A DNA stretch of 64,000 nt, from positions 1,550,001 through 1,614,000 of the forward strand of contig NW_027478168.1 in the NCBI RefSeq assembly GCF_051020975.1. The letters are read 5' to 3'. The notes under the pieces are model-generated. The model saw nothing but the letters and a program-made list of their open reading frames with translations. It ran no database searches and had not been told where the DNA came from. The DNA comes from Osmia lignaria lignaria. Taxonomy: Eukaryota; Arthropoda; Insecta; Hymenoptera; Megachilidae. This document shows, in pieces, positions 38,830 to 51,639 of the stretch (position 1 is the first letter of the stretch; each line of letters begins with the position of its first letter). A program made the position numbers and the translations under genes.

Positions 38830-41800
38830 TTGCAGATTTATCTCAAGGGAAGGGGCCTGACGGACATATTTCGAGATATTTATTCTTCTTGTTGTTCTTC
38901 TTCTGCACAGCTAAGCTGGAAGTGGCATTTGCGGCTCGCACTAGTGCAGAGTTATCTCAAAGAAAGGGGCCACTGTGTTTCTGTATCTCTATTCTGTTGG
39001 TGCGGCTTCGGAACTTTTAAATATCTTGACATATCTCGAGAACTACGCATCTGATCAAAAAATATCAAAGAACATAAAAAGTAGGAAACTTAATTCTCTA
39101 CAAAAAAGATCTCTTAACATTTTGCCATAGCTCGCTGCGTTTCCGAGATATTTGCAGATTTATCTCAAGGGAAGGGGCCTGACGGACATATTTCGAGATA
39201 TTTCTTCTTCTTGTTGTTCTTCTTCTGCACAGCTAAGCTGGAAGTGGCATTTGCGGCTCGCAATAGTGCAGAGTTATCTCAAAGAAAGGGGCCACTGTGT
39301 TTCTGTATCTCTATTATGTTGGTGCGGCTTCGGAACTTTTAAATATCTCGATATATCTCGAAAACTACGCTTCTGATCAAAAAATATCATAGAACATAAA
39401 TTGTAGGAAACATAATTCTCTATAAAAAACGTCTCTTAACATTTTGCCATAGCTCGCTTCGTTTCCGAGATATTTGCAGATTCAGCTCAAAGGAACTGGC
39501 CTGACGGACATATTTCGAGATATTTCTTCTTCTTGTTGTTCTTCCTCTGCACAGCTAAGCTGGAAGTGGCATTTGCAGCTCGCACTAGTGCAGAGTTATC
39601 TCAAAGAAAGGGGCCACGGTGTTTCTGTATCTCTATTATGTTGGTGCGGGTTCGGAACTTTTAAATATCTTGATATATCTCGAGAACTACGCATCTGATC
39701 AAAAAATATCATAGAACATAAAAAGTAGGAAACTTAATTCTCTACAAAAAAGGTCTCTTAACATTTTGCCATAACTCGCTTCGTTTCCGAGATATTTGCA
39801 GATATATCTCAAGGGAAGGGGCCTGACGGACATATTTCGAGATATTTCTTCTTCTTGTTGTTCTTCTTCTGCACAGCTAAGCTGGAAGTGGCATTTGCGG
39901 CTCGCACTAGTGCAGAGTTATCTCAAAGAAAGGGGCCACGGTGTTTCTGTATCTCTATTATGTTGGTGCGGCTTCGGAACTTTTAAATATCTCGATACAT
40001 CTCGAAAACTACGCTTCTGATCAAAAAATATCATAGAACCTAAATTGTAGGAAACATAATCCTCTACAAAAAAGGTCTCTTAACATTTTGCCATAGCTCG
40101 CTTCGTTTCCGAGATATTTGCAGATATATCTCAAGGGAAGGGGCCTGACGGACATATTTCGAGATATTTCTTCTTCTTGTTATTCTTCTTCTGCACAGCT
40201 AAGCTGGAAGTGGCATTTACAGCTCGCAATAGTGCAGAGTTATCTCAAAGAAAGGGGCCACGGTGTTTCTGTATCTCTATTATGTTGGTGCGGCTTCGGA
40301 ACTTTTAAATATCTTGATATATCTCGAGAACTACGCATCTGATCAAAAAATATCATAGAACATAAAAAGTAGGAAACATAATTCTCTACAAAAAAGCTCT
40401 CTTAACATTTTGCCATAGCTCGCTTCGTTTCCGAGATATTTGCAGATTTATCTCAAGGGAAGGGGCCTGACGGACATATTTCGAGATATTTCTTCTTCTT
40501 GTTGTTCTTCTTCTGCACAGCTAAGCTGGAAGTGGCATTTGCAGCTCGCAATAGTGCAGAGTTATCTCAAAGAAAGGGGCCACGGTGTTTCTGTATCTCT
40601 ATTATGTTGGTGCGGCTTCGGAACTTTTAAATATCTTGATATATTTCGAGAACTACGCATCTGATCAAAAAATATCATAGAACATAAAAAGTAGGAAACT
40701 CAATTCTCTACAAAAATGGTCTCTTAACATTTTGCCATAGCTCGCTTCGTTTCCGAGATATTTGCAGATTTATCTCAAGGGAAGGGGCCTGACGGACATA
40801 TTTCGAGATATTTCTTCTTCTTGTTGTTCTTCTTCTGCACAGCTAAGCTGGAAGTGGCATTTGCGGCTCGCACTAGTGCAGAGTTATCTCAAAGAAAGGG
40901 GCCACGGTGTTTCTGTATCTCTATTATGTTGGTGCGGCTTCGGAACTTTTAAATATCTCGATATATCTCGAAAACTACGCTTCTGATCAAAAAATATCAT
41001 AGAACATAAATTGTAGGAAACATAATTCTCTATAAAAAACGTCTCTTAACATTTTGCCATAGCTCGCTTCGTTTCCGAGATATTTGCAGATATATCTCAA
41101 GGGAAGGGGCCTGACGGACATATTTCGAGATATTTCTTCTTCTTGTTGTTCTTCTTCTGCACAGCTAAGCTGGAAGTGGCATTTGCGGCTCGCACTAGTG
41201 CAGAGTTATCTCAAAGAAAGGGGCCACGGTGTTTCTGTATCTCTATTATGTTGGTGCGGGTTCGGAACTTTTAAATATCTTGATATATCTCGAGAACTAC
41301 GCATCTGATCAAAAAATATCATAGAACATAAAAAGTAGGAAACTTAATTCTCTACAAAAAAGGTCTCTTAACATTTTGCCATAACTCGCTTCGTTTCCGA
41401 GATATTTGCAGATTTATCTCAAGGGAAGGGGCCTGACGGACATATTTCGAGATATTTATTCTTCTTGTTGTTCTTCTTCTGCACAGCTAAGCTGGAAGTG
41501 GCATTTGCGGCTCGCACTAGTGCAGAGTTATCTCAAAGAAAGGGGCCACGGTGTTTCTGTATCTCTATTATGTTGGTGCGGCTTCGGAACTTTTAAATAT
41601 CTCGATATATCTCGAAAACTACGCTTCTGATCAAGAAATATCATAGAACATTAATTGTAGGAAACATAATTCTCTACAAAAAACGTCTCTTAACATTTTG
41701 CCATAGCTCGCTTCGTTTCCGAGATATTTGCAGATTCAGCTCAAAGGAACTGGCCTGACGGACATATTTCGAGATATTTCTTCTTCTTGTTGTTCTTCCT

Positions 41801-44800
41801 CTGCACAGCTAAGCTGGAAGTGGCATTTGCAGCTCGCAATAGTGCAGAGTTATGTCAAAGAAAGGGGCCACGGTGTTTCTGTATCTCTATTATGTTGGTG
41901 CGGGTTCGGAACTTTTAAATATCTTGATATATCTCGAGAACTACGCATCTGATCAAAAAATATCATAGAACATAAAAAGTAGGAAACTTAATTCTCTACA
42001 AAAAAGTCTCTTAACATTTTGCCATAACTCGCTTCGTTTCCGAGATATTTGCAGATATATCTCAAGGGAAAGGGCCTGACGGACATATTTCGAGATATTT
42101 CTTCTTCTTGTTGTTCTTCTTCTGCACAGCTAAGCTGGAAGTGGCATTTGCGGCTCGCACTAGTGCAGAGTTATCCCAAAGAAAGGGGCCACGGTGTTTC
42201 TGTATCTCTATTATGTTGGTGCGGCTTCGGAACTTTTAAATATCTCGATACATCTCGAAAACTACGCTTCTGATCAAAAAATATCATAGAACCTAAATTG
42301 TAGGAAACATAATCCTCTACAAGAAAGGTCTCTTAACATTTTGCCATAGCTCGCTGCGTTTCCGAGATATTTGCAGATTTATCTCAAGGGAAGGGGCCTG
42401 ACGGACATATTTCGAGATATTTCTTCTTCTTGTTGTTCTTCTTCTGCACAGCTAAGCTGGAAGTGGCATTTGCGGCTCGCAATAGTGCAGAGTTATCTCA
42501 AAGAAAGGGGCCACTGTGTTTCTGTATCTCTATTATGTTGGTGCGGCTTCGGAACTTTTAAATATCTCGATATATCTCGAAAACTACGCTTCTGATCAAA
42601 AAATATCATAGAACATAAATTGTAGGAAACATAATTCTCTATAAAAAACGTCTCTTAACATTTTGCCATAGCTCGCTTCCTTTCCGAGATATTTGCAGAT
42701 TCAGCTCAAAGGAACTGGCCTGACGGACATATTTCGAGATATTTCTTCTTCTTGTTGTTCTTCCTCTGCACAGCTAAGCTGGAAGTGGCATTTGCAGCTC
42801 GCACTAGTGCAGAGTTATCTCAAAGAAAGGGGCCACGGTGTTTCTGTATCTCTATTATGTTGGTGCGGCTTCGGAACTTTTAAATATCTCGATATATCTC
42901 GAAAACTACGCTTCTGATCAAAAAATATCATAGAACATAAATTGTAGGAAACATAATTCTCTATAAAAAACGTCTCTTAACATTTTGCCATAGCTCGCTT
43001 CGTTTCCGAGATATTTGCAGATTTATCTCAAGGGAAGTGGCCTGACGGACATATTTCGAGATATTTCTTCTTCTTGTTGTTCTTCTTCTGCACAGCTAAG
43101 CTGGAAGTGGCATTTGCGGCTCGCACTAGTGCAGAGTTATCTCAAAGAAAGGGGCCACTGTGTTTCTGTATCTCTATTCTGTTGGTGCGGCTTCGGAACT
43201 TTTAAATATCTTGACATATCTCGAGAACTACGCATCTGATCAAAAAATATCATAGAACATAAAAAGTAGGAAACTTAATTCTCTACAAAAAAGGTCTCTT
43301 AACATTTTGCCATAGCTCGCTTCGTTTCCGAGATATTTGCAGATTTATCTCAAGGGAAGGGGCCTGACGGACATATTTCGAGATATTTCTTCTTCTTGTT
43401 GTTCTTCTTCTGCACAGCTAAGCTGGAAGTGGCATTTGCAGCTCGCAATAGTGCAGAGTTCTCTCAAAGAAAGGGGCCACTGTGTTTCTGTATCTCTATT
43501 CTGTTGGTGCGGCTTCGGAACTTTTAAATATCTTGACATATCTCGAGAACTACGCATCTGATCAAAAAATATCATAGAACATAAAAAGTAGGAAACTTAA
43601 TTCTCTACAAAAAAGGTCTCTTAAGATTTTGCCATAGCTCGCTGCGTTTCCGAGATATTGGCAGATTTATCTCAAGGGAAGGGGCCTGACGGACATATTT
43701 CGAGATATTTCTTCTTCTTGTTGTTCTTCTTCTGCACAGCTAAGCTGGAAGTGGCATTTGCGGCTCGCAATAGTGCAGAGTTATCTCAAAGAAAGGGGCC
43801 ACTGTGTTTCTGTATCTCTATTATGTTGGTGCGGCTTCGGAACTTTTAAATATCTCGATATATCTCGAAAACTACGCTTCTGATCAAAAAATATCATAGA
43901 ACATAAATTGTAGGAAACATAATTCTCTATAAAAAACGTCTCTTAACATTTTGCCATAGCTCGCTTCGTTTCCGAGATATTTGCAGATTCAGCTCAAAGG
44001 AACTGGCCTGACGGACATATTTCGAGATATTTCTTCTTCTTGTTGTTCTTCCTCTGCACAGCTAAGCTGGAAGTGGCATTTGCAGCTCGCAATAGTGCAG
44101 AGTTATGTCAAAGAAAGGGGCCACGGTGTTTCTGTATCTCTATTATGTTGGTGCGGGTTCGGAACTTTTAAATATCTTGATATATCTCGAGAACTACGCA
44201 TCTGATCAAAAAATATCATAGAACATAAAAAGTAGGAAACTTAATTCTCTACAAAAAAGGTCTCTTAACATTTTGCCATAACTCGCTTCGTTTCCGAGAT
44301 ATTTGCAGATTTATCTCAAGGGAAGGGGCCTGACGGACATATTTCGAGATATTTATTCTTCTTGTTGTTCTTCTTCTGCACAGCTAAGCTGGAAGTGGCA
44401 TTTGCGGCTCGCACTAGTGCAGAGTTATCTCAAAGAAAGGGGCCACGGTGTTTCTGTATCTCTATTATGTTGGTGCGGCTTCGGAACTTTTAAATATCTC
44501 GATATATCTCGAAAACTACGCTTCTGATCAAGAAATATCATAGAACATTAATTGTAGGAAACAGAATTCTCTACAAAAAAGGTCTCTCAACATTTTGCCA
44601 TAGCTCGCTTCGTTTCCGAGATATTTGCAGATATATCTCAAGGGAAGGGGCCTGACGGACATATTTCGAGATATTTCTTCTTCTTGTTGTTCTTCTTCTG
44701 CACAGCTAAGCTGGAAGTGGCATTTGCGGCTCGCACTAGTGCAGAGTTATCTCAAAGAAAGGGGCCACGGTGTTTCTGTATCTCTATTATGTTGGTGCGG

Positions 44801-47800
44801 CTTCGGAACTTTTAAATATCTCGATACATCTCGAAAACTACGCTTCTGATCAAAAAATATCATAGAACCTAAATTGTAGGAAACATAATTCTCTACAAAA
44901 AAGGTCTCTTAACATTTTGCCATAGCTCGCTTCGTTTCCGAGATATTTGCAGATTTATCTCAAGGGAAGGGGCCTGACGGACATATTTCGAGATATTTCT
45001 TCTTCTTGTTGTTCTTCTTCTGCACAGCTAAGCTGGAAGTGGCATTTGCAGCTCGCAATAGTGCAGAGTTATCTCAAAGAAAGGGGCCACTGTGTTTCTG
45101 TATCTCTATTCTGTTGGTGCGGCTTCGGAACTTTTAAATATCTTGACATATCTCGAGAACTACGCATCTGATCGAAAAATATCATAGAACATAAAAAGTA
45201 GGAAACTTAATTCTCTACAAAAAAGGTCTCTTAACATTTTGCCATAGCTCGCTGCGTTTCCGAGATATTTGCAGATTTATCTCAAGGGAAGGGGCCTGAC
45301 GGACATATTTCGAGATATTTCTTCTTCTTGTTGTTCTTCTTCTGCACAGCTAAGCTGGAAGTGGCATTTGCGGCTCGCAATAGTGCAGAGTTATCTCAAA
45401 GAAAGGGGCCACTGTGTTTCTGTATCTCTATTATGTTGGTGCGGCTTCGGAACTTTTAAATATCTCGATATATCTCGAAAACTACGCTTCTGATCAAAAA
45501 ATATCATAGAACATAAATTGTAGGAAACATAATTCTCTATAAAAAACGTCTCTTAACATTTTGCCATAGCTCGCTTCCTTTCCGAGATATTTGCAGATTC
45601 AGCTCAAAGGAACTGGCCTGACGGACATATTTCGAGATATTTCTTCTTCTTGTTGTTCTTCCTCTGCACAGCTAAGCTGGAAGTGGCATTTGCAGCTCGC
45701 ACTAGTGCAGAGTTATCTCAAAGAAAGGGGCCACGGTGTTTCTGTATCTCTATTATGTTGGTGCGGCTTCGGAACTTTTAAATATCTCGATATATCTCGA
45801 AAACTACGCTTCTGATCAAAAAATATCATAGAACATAAATTGTAGGAAACATAATTCTCTATAAAAAACGTCTCTTAACATTTTGCCATAGCTCGCTTCG
45901 TTTCCGAGATATTTGCAGATTTATCTCAAGGGAAGTGGCCTGACGGACATATTTCGAGATATTTCTTCTTCTTGTTGTTCTTCTTCTGCACAGCTAAGCT
46001 GGAAGTGGCATTTGCGGCTCGCACTAGTGCACAGTTATCTCAAAGAAAGGGGCCACGGTGTTTCTGTATCTCTATTATGTTGGTGCGTCTTCGGAACTTT
46101 TAAATATCTCGATATATCTCGAAAACTACGCTTCTGATCAACAAATATCATAGAACATAAATTGTAGGAAACATAATTCTCTACAAAAAACGTCTCTTAA
46201 CATTTTGCCATAGCTCGCTTCGTTTCCGAGATATTTGCAGATTCAGCTCAAAGGAACTGCCCTGACGGACATATTTCGAGATATTTCTTCTTCTTGTTGT
46301 TCTTCCTCTGCACAGCTAAGCTGGAAGTGGCATTTGCAGCTCGCAATAGTGCAGAGTTATGTCAAAGAAAGGGGCCACGGTGTTTCTGTATCTCTATTAT
46401 GTTGGTGCGGGTTCGGAACTTTTAAATATCTTGATATATCTCGAGAACTACGCATCTGATCAAAAAATATCATAGAACATAAAAAGTAGGAAACTTAATT
46501 CTCTACAAAAAAGGTCTCTTAACATTTTGCCATAACTCGCTTCGTTTCCGAGATATTTGCAGATATATCTCAAGGGAAGGGGCCTGACGGACATATTTCG
46601 AGATATTTCTTCTTCTTGTTGTTCTTCTTCTGCACAGCTAAGCTGGAAGTGGCATTTGCGGCTCGCACTAGTGCAGAGTTATCCCAAAGAAAGGGGCCAC
46701 GGTGTTTCTGTATCTCTATTATGTTGGTGCGGCTTCGGAACTTTTAAATATCTCGATACATCTCGAAAACTACGCTTCTGATCAAAAAATATCATAGAAC
46801 CTAAATTGTAGGAAACATAATCCTCTACAAAAAAGGTCTCTTAACATTTTGCCATAGCTCGCTTCGTTTCCGAGATATTTGCAGATATATCTCAAGGGAA
46901 GGGGCCTGACGGACATATTTCGAGATATTTCTTCTTCTTGTTATTCTTCTTCTGCACAGCTAAGCTGGAAGTGGCATTTACAGCTCGCAATAGTGCAGAG
47001 TTATCTCAAAGAAAGGGGCCACGGTGTTTCTGTATCTCTATTATGTTGGTGCGGCTTCGGAACTTTTAAATATCTTGATATATCTCGAGAACTACGCATC
47101 TGATCAAAAAATATCATAGAACATAAAAAGTAGGAAACATAATTCTCTACAAAAAAGGTCTCTTAACATTTTGCCATAGCTCGCTTCGTTTCCGAGATAT
47201 TTGCAGATTTATCTCAAGGGAAGGGGCCTGACGGACATATTTCGAGATATTTCTTCTTCTTGTTGTTCTTCTTCTGCACAGCTAAGCTGGAAGTGGCATT
47301 TGCAGCTCGCAATAGTGCAGAGTTATCTCAAAGAAAGGGGCCACGGTGTTTCTGTATCTCTATTATGTTGGTGCGGCTTCGGAACTTTTAAATATCTTGA
47401 TATATTTCGAGAACTACGCATCTGATCAAAAAATATCATAGAACATAAAAAGTAGGAAACTTAATTCTCTACAAAAATGGTCTCTTAACATTTTGCCATA
47501 GCTCGCTTCGTTTCCGAGATATTTGCAGATTTATCTCAAGGGAAGTGGCCTGACGGACATATTTCGAGATATTTCTTCTTCTTGTTGTTCTTCTTCTGCA
47601 CAGCTAAGCTGGAAGTGGCATTTGCGGCTCGCACTAGTGCACAGTTATCTCAAAGAAAGGGGCCACGGTGTTTCTGTATCTCTATTATGTTGGTGCGGCT
47701 TCGGAACTTTTAAATATCTCGATATATCTCGAAAACTACGCTTCTGATCAAAAAATATCATAGAACATAAATTGTAGGAAACATAATTCTCTATAAAAAA

Positions 47801-47844
47801 CGTCTCTTAACATTTTGCAATAGCTCGCTTCGTTTCCGAGATAT
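38830..47844. repeat. Shuffled-cassette region of 28 monomers
   Basis: A limited set of marked monomers recurs here in several orders. Units with GCCACTGTG and CTCTATTCTG (38830, 43337, 44947) are each followed by a unit with CGGCTCGCAATAG and GCCACTGTG (39152, 43659, 45269). At 39152, 42371 and 45269 that unit is followed by a CAGCTC unit (39474, 42693, 45591). GTTATGTCAAAG marks 41728, 43981 and 46235. TATTTATTCTTC with GATCAAGAAATATC marks 41406 and 44303. The run TCTCGATACATC, then CTTGTTATTC, then GATATATTTCGAG appears at 39796-40761 and at 46557-47522. The 1-bp deletion near 42006 lies here. Confidence 0.85.
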
Positions 47845-48810
47845 TTGCAGATATATCTCAAGGGAAGGGGCCTGACGGACATATTTCGAGATATTTCTTC
47901 TTCTTGTTGTTCTTCTTCTGCACAGCTAAACTGGAAGTGGCATTTCCAGCTCGCAATCGTGCAGAGTTATCTCAAAGAAAGCGGCCACGGTGTTTCTGTA
48001 TCTCTATTATGTTGGTGCGGCTTCGGAACTTTTAAATATCTTGATATATCTCGAGAACTACGCATCTGATCAGAAAATATCATACAAGATAAAAAGTAGG
48101 AAACTTAATTCTCTACAAAAAAGGTCTCTTATCATTTTGCCATAGCTCTCTTCGTTTCCGAGATATTTGCAGATTTATCTCAAGGGAAGGGGCCTGACGG
48201 ACATATTTCGAGATATTTCTTCTTCTTGTTGTTCTTCTTCTGCACAGCTAAGCTGGAAGTGGCATTTGCAGCTCGCAATAGTCCAGAGTTGTCTCAAAGA
48301 AAGGGGCCACGGTGTTTCTGTATCTCTATTATGTTGGTGCGGCTTCGGAACTTTTAAATATCTTGATATATCTCGAGAACTACGCATCTGATTAAAAAAT
48401 ATCATAGAACATAAATTGTAGGAAACATAATTCTCTACAAAAAAGGTCTCTTAACATTTTGCCATAGCTCGCTTCGTTTCCGAGATATTTGCAGATATAT
48501 CTCAAGGGAAGGGGCCTGACGGACATATTTCGAGATATTTCTTCTTCTTGTTGTTCTTCTTCTGCGCAGCTAAGCTGGAAGTGGCATTTGCAGCTCGCAA
48601 TAGTGCAGAGATATCTCAAAGAAAGGGGCCACGGTGTTTCTGTATCTCTATTATGTTGGTGCGGCTTCGGAACTTTTAAATATCTTGATATATCTCGAGA
48701 ACTACGCATCTGATCAAAAAATATCATAGAACATAAAAAGTAGGAAACTTAATTCGCTACAAAAAAGGTCTCTTAACATTTTGCCATAGCTCGCTTCGTT
48801 TCCGAGATAT
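47845..48810. repeat. Block with copy 1 of an 8-monomer-spaced duplication
   Basis: Monomers 48167 and 48489 recur at 50742 and 51064, 2,575 bp away (8 units less the 1-bp deletion near 50603). Shared marks are AATAGTCCAGAGTTGTCTC, CTGATTAAAAAATATC, TCTGCGCAGC and GAGATATCTC. The preceding unit (47845, N subfamily, with TTTTGCAATAGC upstream) resembles 50099 instead, seven units away, so the offset changes within the block. Confidence 0.85.
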
Positions 48811-50741
48811 TTGCAGGTTTATCTCAAGGGAAGGGGCCTGACGGACATATTTCGAGATATTTCTTCTTCTTGTTGTTCTTCTTCTGCACAGCTAAGCTGG
48901 AAGTGGCATTTGCGGCTCGCACTAGTGCAGAGTTATCTGAAAGAAAGGGGCCACGGTGTTTCTGTATCTCTATTATGTTGGTGAGGCTTCGGAACTTTTA
49001 AATATCTCGATATATCTCGAAAACTACGCTTCTGATCAAAAAATATCATAGAACGTAAATTGTAGGAAACATAATTCTCTACAAAAAAGGTCTCTTAACA
49101 TTTTGCCATAGCTCGCTTCGTTTCCGAGATATTTGCAGATTTATCTCAAGGGAAGGGGCCTGACGGACATATTTCGAGATATTTCTTCTTCTTGTTGTTC
49201 TTCTTCTGCACAGCTAAGCTGAAAGTGGCATTTGCAGCTCGCAATAGTGCAGAGTTATCTCAAAGAAAGGGGCCACGGTGTTTCTGTATCTCTATTATGT
49301 TGGTGCGGCTTTGGAACTTTTAAATGTCTTGATATATCTCGAGAACTACGCATCTGATCAGAAAATATCATAGAAGATAAAAAGTAGGAAACTTAATTCT
49401 CTACAAAAAAGGTCTCTTATCATTTTGCCATAGCTCTCTTCGTTTCCGAGATATTTGCAGATTTATCTCAAGGGAAGGGGCCTGACGGACATATTTCGAG
49501 ATATTTCTTCTTCTTGTTGTTCTTCTTCTGCACAGCTAAGCTGGAAGTGGCATTTCCAGCTCGCAATAGTGCAGAGTTATCTCAAAGAAAGGGGCCACGG
49601 TGTTTCTGTATCTCTATTATGTTGGTGCGGCTTCGGAACTTTTAAATATCTCGATATATCTCGAAAACTACGCTTCTGGTCAAAAAATATCATAGAACCT
49701 ATATTGTAGGAAACATAATTCTCTACAAAAAAGGTCTCTTAACATTTTGCCATAGCTCGCTTCGTTTCCGAGATATTTGCAGATATATCTCAAGGGAAGG
49801 GGCCTGACGGACATATTCCGAGATATTTCTTCTTCTTGTTGTTCCTCTTCTGCACAGCTAAGCTGGAAGTGGCATTTGCAGCTCGCAATAGTGCAGAGTT
49901 ATCTCAAAGAAAGAGGCCACGGTGTTTCTGCGCCTCTATTATGTTGGTGCAGCTTCGGAACTTTTAAATATCTTGATATATCTCGAGAACTACGCATCTG
50001 ATCAAAAAATATCATAGAACATAAAAAGTAGGAAACTTAATTCTCTACAAAAAAGGTCTCTTAACGTCTTGCAATAGCTCGCTTTGTTTCCGAGATATTT
50101 GCAGATTTATCTCAAGGGAAGGGTCCTGATGGACATATTTCGAGATATTTCTTCTTCTTGTTGTTCTTCTTCTGCACAGCTAAACTGGAAGTGGCATTTC
50201 CAGCTCGCAATAGTGCAGAGTTATCTCAAAGAGAGGGGCCACGGTGTTTCTGTATCTCTATTATGTTGGTGCGGCTTCGGAACTTTTAAATATCTTGATA
50301 TATCTCGAGAACTACGCATCTGATCAAAAAATATCATAGAACATAAATTGTAGGAAACATAATTCTCTACAAAAAAGGTCTCTTAACATTTTGCCATAGC
50401 TCGCTTCGTTTCCGAGATACTTGCCGATTTATCTCAAGGGAAGGGGCCTGACGGACATATTTCGAGATATTTCTTCTTCTTGTTGTTCTTCTTCTGCACA
50501 GCTAAGCTGGAAGTGGCATTTGCAGCTCGCAATTGTGCAGAGTTATCTCAAAGAGAGGGGCCACGGTGTTTCTGTATCTCTATTATGTTGGTGCGGCTTC
50601 GGACTTTTAAATATCTTGATATATCTCGAGAACTACGAATCTGGTCAGAAAATATCATAGAAGATAAAAAGTAGGAAACTTAATTCTCTACAAAAAAGGT
50701 CTCTTAACATTTTGCCATAGCTCGCTTCGTTTCCGAGATAT
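48811..50741. repeat. Six mixed monomers
   Basis: Units at 48811 (GCAGGTTTATC, GTGAGGCTTCGG), 49133 (GCTGAAAGTGG), 49455 (TTTCCAGCTCGCAATAG), 49777 (TATTCCGAG, GTTCCTCTTC, TCTGCGCCTC), 50099 (N subfamily, GGTCCTGATGGAC) and 50421 (GATACTTGCCGATTTATC, 1-bp deletion giving CGGACTTTTAA near 50603). Two have stops in the otherwise open sense frame. No HOR period is visible apart from links to 47845 and 33356. Confidence 0.82.
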
Positions 50742-51375
50742 TTGCAGATTTATCTCAAGGGAAGGGGCCTGACGGACATATTTCGAGATATTTCTTCTTC
50801 TTGTTGTTCTTCTTCTGCACAGCTAAGCTGGAAGTGGCATTTGCAGCTCGCAATAGTCCAGAGTTGTCTCAAAGAAAGGGGCCACGGTGTTTCTGTATCT
50901 CTATTATGTTGGTGCGACTTCGGAACTTTTAAATATATTGATATATCTTGAGAACTACGCATCTGATTAAAAAATATCATAGAACATAAATTGTAGGAAA
51001 CATAATTCTCTACAAAAAAGGTCTCTTAACATTTTGCCATAGCTCGCTTTGTTTCCGAGATATTTGCAGATATATCTCAAGGGAAGGGGCCTGACGGACA
51101 TATTTCGAGATATTTCTTCTTCTTGTTGTTCTTCTTCTGCGCAGCTAAACTGGAAGTGGCATTTGCAGCTCGCAATAGTGCAGAGATATCTCAAAGAAAG
51201 GGGCCACGGTGTTTCTGTATCTCTATTATGTTGGTGCGGCTTCGGAACTTTTAAATATCTTGATATATCTCGAGAACTACGCATCTGATCAAAAAATATC
51301 ATAGAACATACAAAGTAGGAAACTTAATTCTCTACAAAAAAGGTCTCTTAACATTTTGCCATAGCTCGCTTCGTT
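50742..51375. repeat. Copy 2 of the 8-monomer-spaced duplication
   Basis: Matches 48167-48810 with the same private marks (AATAGTCCAGAGTTGTCTC, CTGATTAAAAAATATC, TCTGCGCAGC). Changes confined to this copy are GTGCGACTTCGG near 50915, AATATATTGATATATCTTG near 50932 and ACATACAAAGTAGG near 51306. The copy ends at the 68-bp deletion junction. Confidence 0.87.
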
Positions 51376-51639
51376 CTTGTTGTTCTTCTTCTGCACAGCT
51401 AAGCTGGAAGTGGCATTTGCGGCTCGCACTAGTGCAGAGTTATCTCAACGAAAGGGGCCACGGTGTTTCTGTATCTCTATTATGTTGGTGCGGCTTCGGA
51501 ACTTTTAAATATCTCGATATATCTCGAAAACTACGCTTCTGAACAAAAAATATCATACAACATAAATTGTAGGACACATAATTCTCTACAAAAAAGGTCT
51601 CTTAACATTTTGCCATAGCTCGCTTCGTTTCCGAGATAT
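51376..51639. repeat. Truncated monomer (68-bp deletion)
   Basis: The only large length change in the window. TAGCTCGCTTCGTT runs directly into CTTGTTGTTCTTC, removing bases -10 to +58 of the monomer, including the first 27-bp motif and two CGAGATAT octamers. The remaining 264 bp are ordinary. The junction has only about 2 bp of identity (TT), as in end joining or slippage rather than unequal crossing-over between homologous monomers. It is not shared with any other unit here, so it is recent or has not spread. Confidence 0.95.

Noticed and set aside
7282..51302. Reverse-strand frames of 73-111 codons as genes
   Set aside because: They depend on a single substitution in the satellite, have low-complexity glutamate/glutamine runs complementary to the TTC/TTG stretch, and lack any gene context.
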